NCBI GenBank assembly: GCA_903890595.1
Contig: CAITBU010000331.1
Location: 1 to 6,261, forward strand
Length of the DNA: 6,261 bases
From: an uncultured Holophagaceae bacterium
GTDB lineage: Bacteria; Acidobacteriota; Holophagae; Holophagales; Holophagaceae
Reading direction: 5' to 3'
Numbering within the stretch: position 1 is the first letter of the stretch; each line of letters begins with the position of its first letter. Below are positions 5,797 to 6,261 of the stretch, in pieces. The notes under the pieces are model-generated. The model did no database searches, was not told the origin of the DNA, and worked only from the letters and a program-made list of their open reading frames with translations. The translations under genes and the position numbers were made by a program.

Positions 5797-6261
5797 ATGA
5801 TGCCGCTGCCCCTTCCCCTGATCGCCATCGACGGCCCCTCGGGTGTGGGCAAGTCCACCACCGCCCGCCGGGTGGCGGAACGCCTGGGCTGGGACTACCT
5901 GGACACCGGGGCCATGTACCGTGCTGCCTCTCTGGCCCTCCTGCGCTCAGGCCGGGGCCTGGACGAGCGGGGTCCCCTCGAAGCCATGTTGGCGGGCCTG
6001 GACATCGCTCAGCGGGGCACCCGCATCTTTCTCGGTGGCGAAGACATCAGCGAGGCCATCCGCAGCCAGGAGATCACCACGCTGGTGACCCCTGTCAGTG
6101 CCGATGCCCGGGTGCGAGAAGTGCTGGTGGACCAGCAGCGGCGCATTGGTGCCAGTGGGCGCTGGGTGGTGGATGGCCGGGACATCGGCACCGTGGTCTT
6201 CACCCATGCCTGCTGCAAGGTGTTCCTCACCGCCAGCCCCGAGGCCCGTGCCCAGCGCCGG
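5797..6261 (+). CDS. cmk: Cytidylate kinase, N-terminal part (3' end outside window)
   Basis: The first 155 residues of CMP/dCMP kinase, usually about 220-230 residues long, are present; the frame runs off the window. The enzyme phosphorylates CMP and dCMP with ATP in the cytoplasm, for pyrimidine nucleotide supply. Evidence: LIAIDGPSGVGKSTTARRVAERLGWDYLDTGAMYR at residues 8-42, containing the P-loop GPSGVGKS (13-20) and the cytidylate-kinase-specific LDTGAMYR; GGEDISEAIRSQEI in the CMP-binding insert; and DGRDIGTVVF (126-135), followed by KVFLTASPEARAQRR, the lead-in to the lid. Two ATGs stand in tandem (5797 and 5800); either gives a normal N-terminus. The frame is also open back to a GTG at 5761, but the extra 12 residues do not look like family sequence. 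GACGGA just upstream of the ATGs is a weak ribosome binding site. Confidence 0.94.
   Translation, partial: MMPLPLPLIAIDGPSGVGKSTTARRVAERLGWDYLDTGAMYRAASLALLRSGRGLDERGPLEAMLAGLDIAQRGTRIFLGGEDISEAIRSQEITTLVTPVSADARVREVLVDQQRRIGASGRWVVDGRDIGTVVFTHACCKVFLTASPEARAQRR

Noticed and set aside
1..6261. CRISPR array, tRNA, rRNA, insertion sequence or toxin-antitoxin pair
   Set aside because: No regularly spaced repeats, cloverleaf, transposase motifs or terminal inverted repeats were seen. All coding space is taken by recognisable housekeeping or respiratory genes.

Overview
The window is G+C-rich bacterial chromosome, with G or C at most third codon positions. It is densely packed and every recognisable gene lies on the + strand. 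The gene content (trigger factor, ClpP, RecQ, cytidylate kinase, plus a three-helix NapC/NirT-type multiheme cytochrome) suggests a Gram-negative-type bacterium with c-type cytochrome respiration. My best guess is the Holophagae/Geothrix side of the Acidobacteriota, with Desulfobacterota/Geobacter-like groups as the alternative. This placement comes from gene flavour only; no marker in the window proves it.

Layout: (1) 3-590, the C-terminal 195 residues of trigger factor (tig), ending in a His/Asp/Cys patch and a Lys/Ala/Pro/Glu tail. A 10-bp hairpin follows. (2) 664-1260, complete clpP with an intact Ser-His-Asp triad. (3) 1260-2387, a histidinol-phosphate aminotransferase (hisC family) whose ATG overlaps the clpP stop by one base. 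(4) 2388-4079, a recQ-family helicase that apparently starts at a TTG directly abutting the hisC stop. It has a complete helicase core, zinc cysteines and HRDC domain, but almost no room for the RQC winged helix. (5) 4080-4260, a gene-free stretch of 181 bases with two weak hairpins and a good ribosome binding site. (6) 4261-5712, a membrane-anchored multiheme cytochrome c with three N-terminal helices, five CXXCH sites and one CX3CH site. (7) 5719-5750, a perfect 14-bp inverted repeat. (8) 5797-6261, the N-terminal 155 residues of cytidylate kinase (cmk), cut by the window end.

The tig-clpP pairing links nascent-chain folding with ATP-dependent proteolysis, as in many bacteria. The usual next gene, clpX, is absent here; clpP is instead tightly coupled to hisC and recQ, which have no obvious functional link to it. 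The cytochrome has its own leader and is flanked by hairpins, so it probably forms a separate transcription unit. It is the most distinctive gene in the window: it resembles inner-membrane quinol-oxidising cytochromes of the NapC/NirT type, including the ImcH-like group used in respiration to extracellular or high-potential acceptors. I see no CRISPR array, tRNA, rRNA, insertion sequence or clearly novel multi-gene system.
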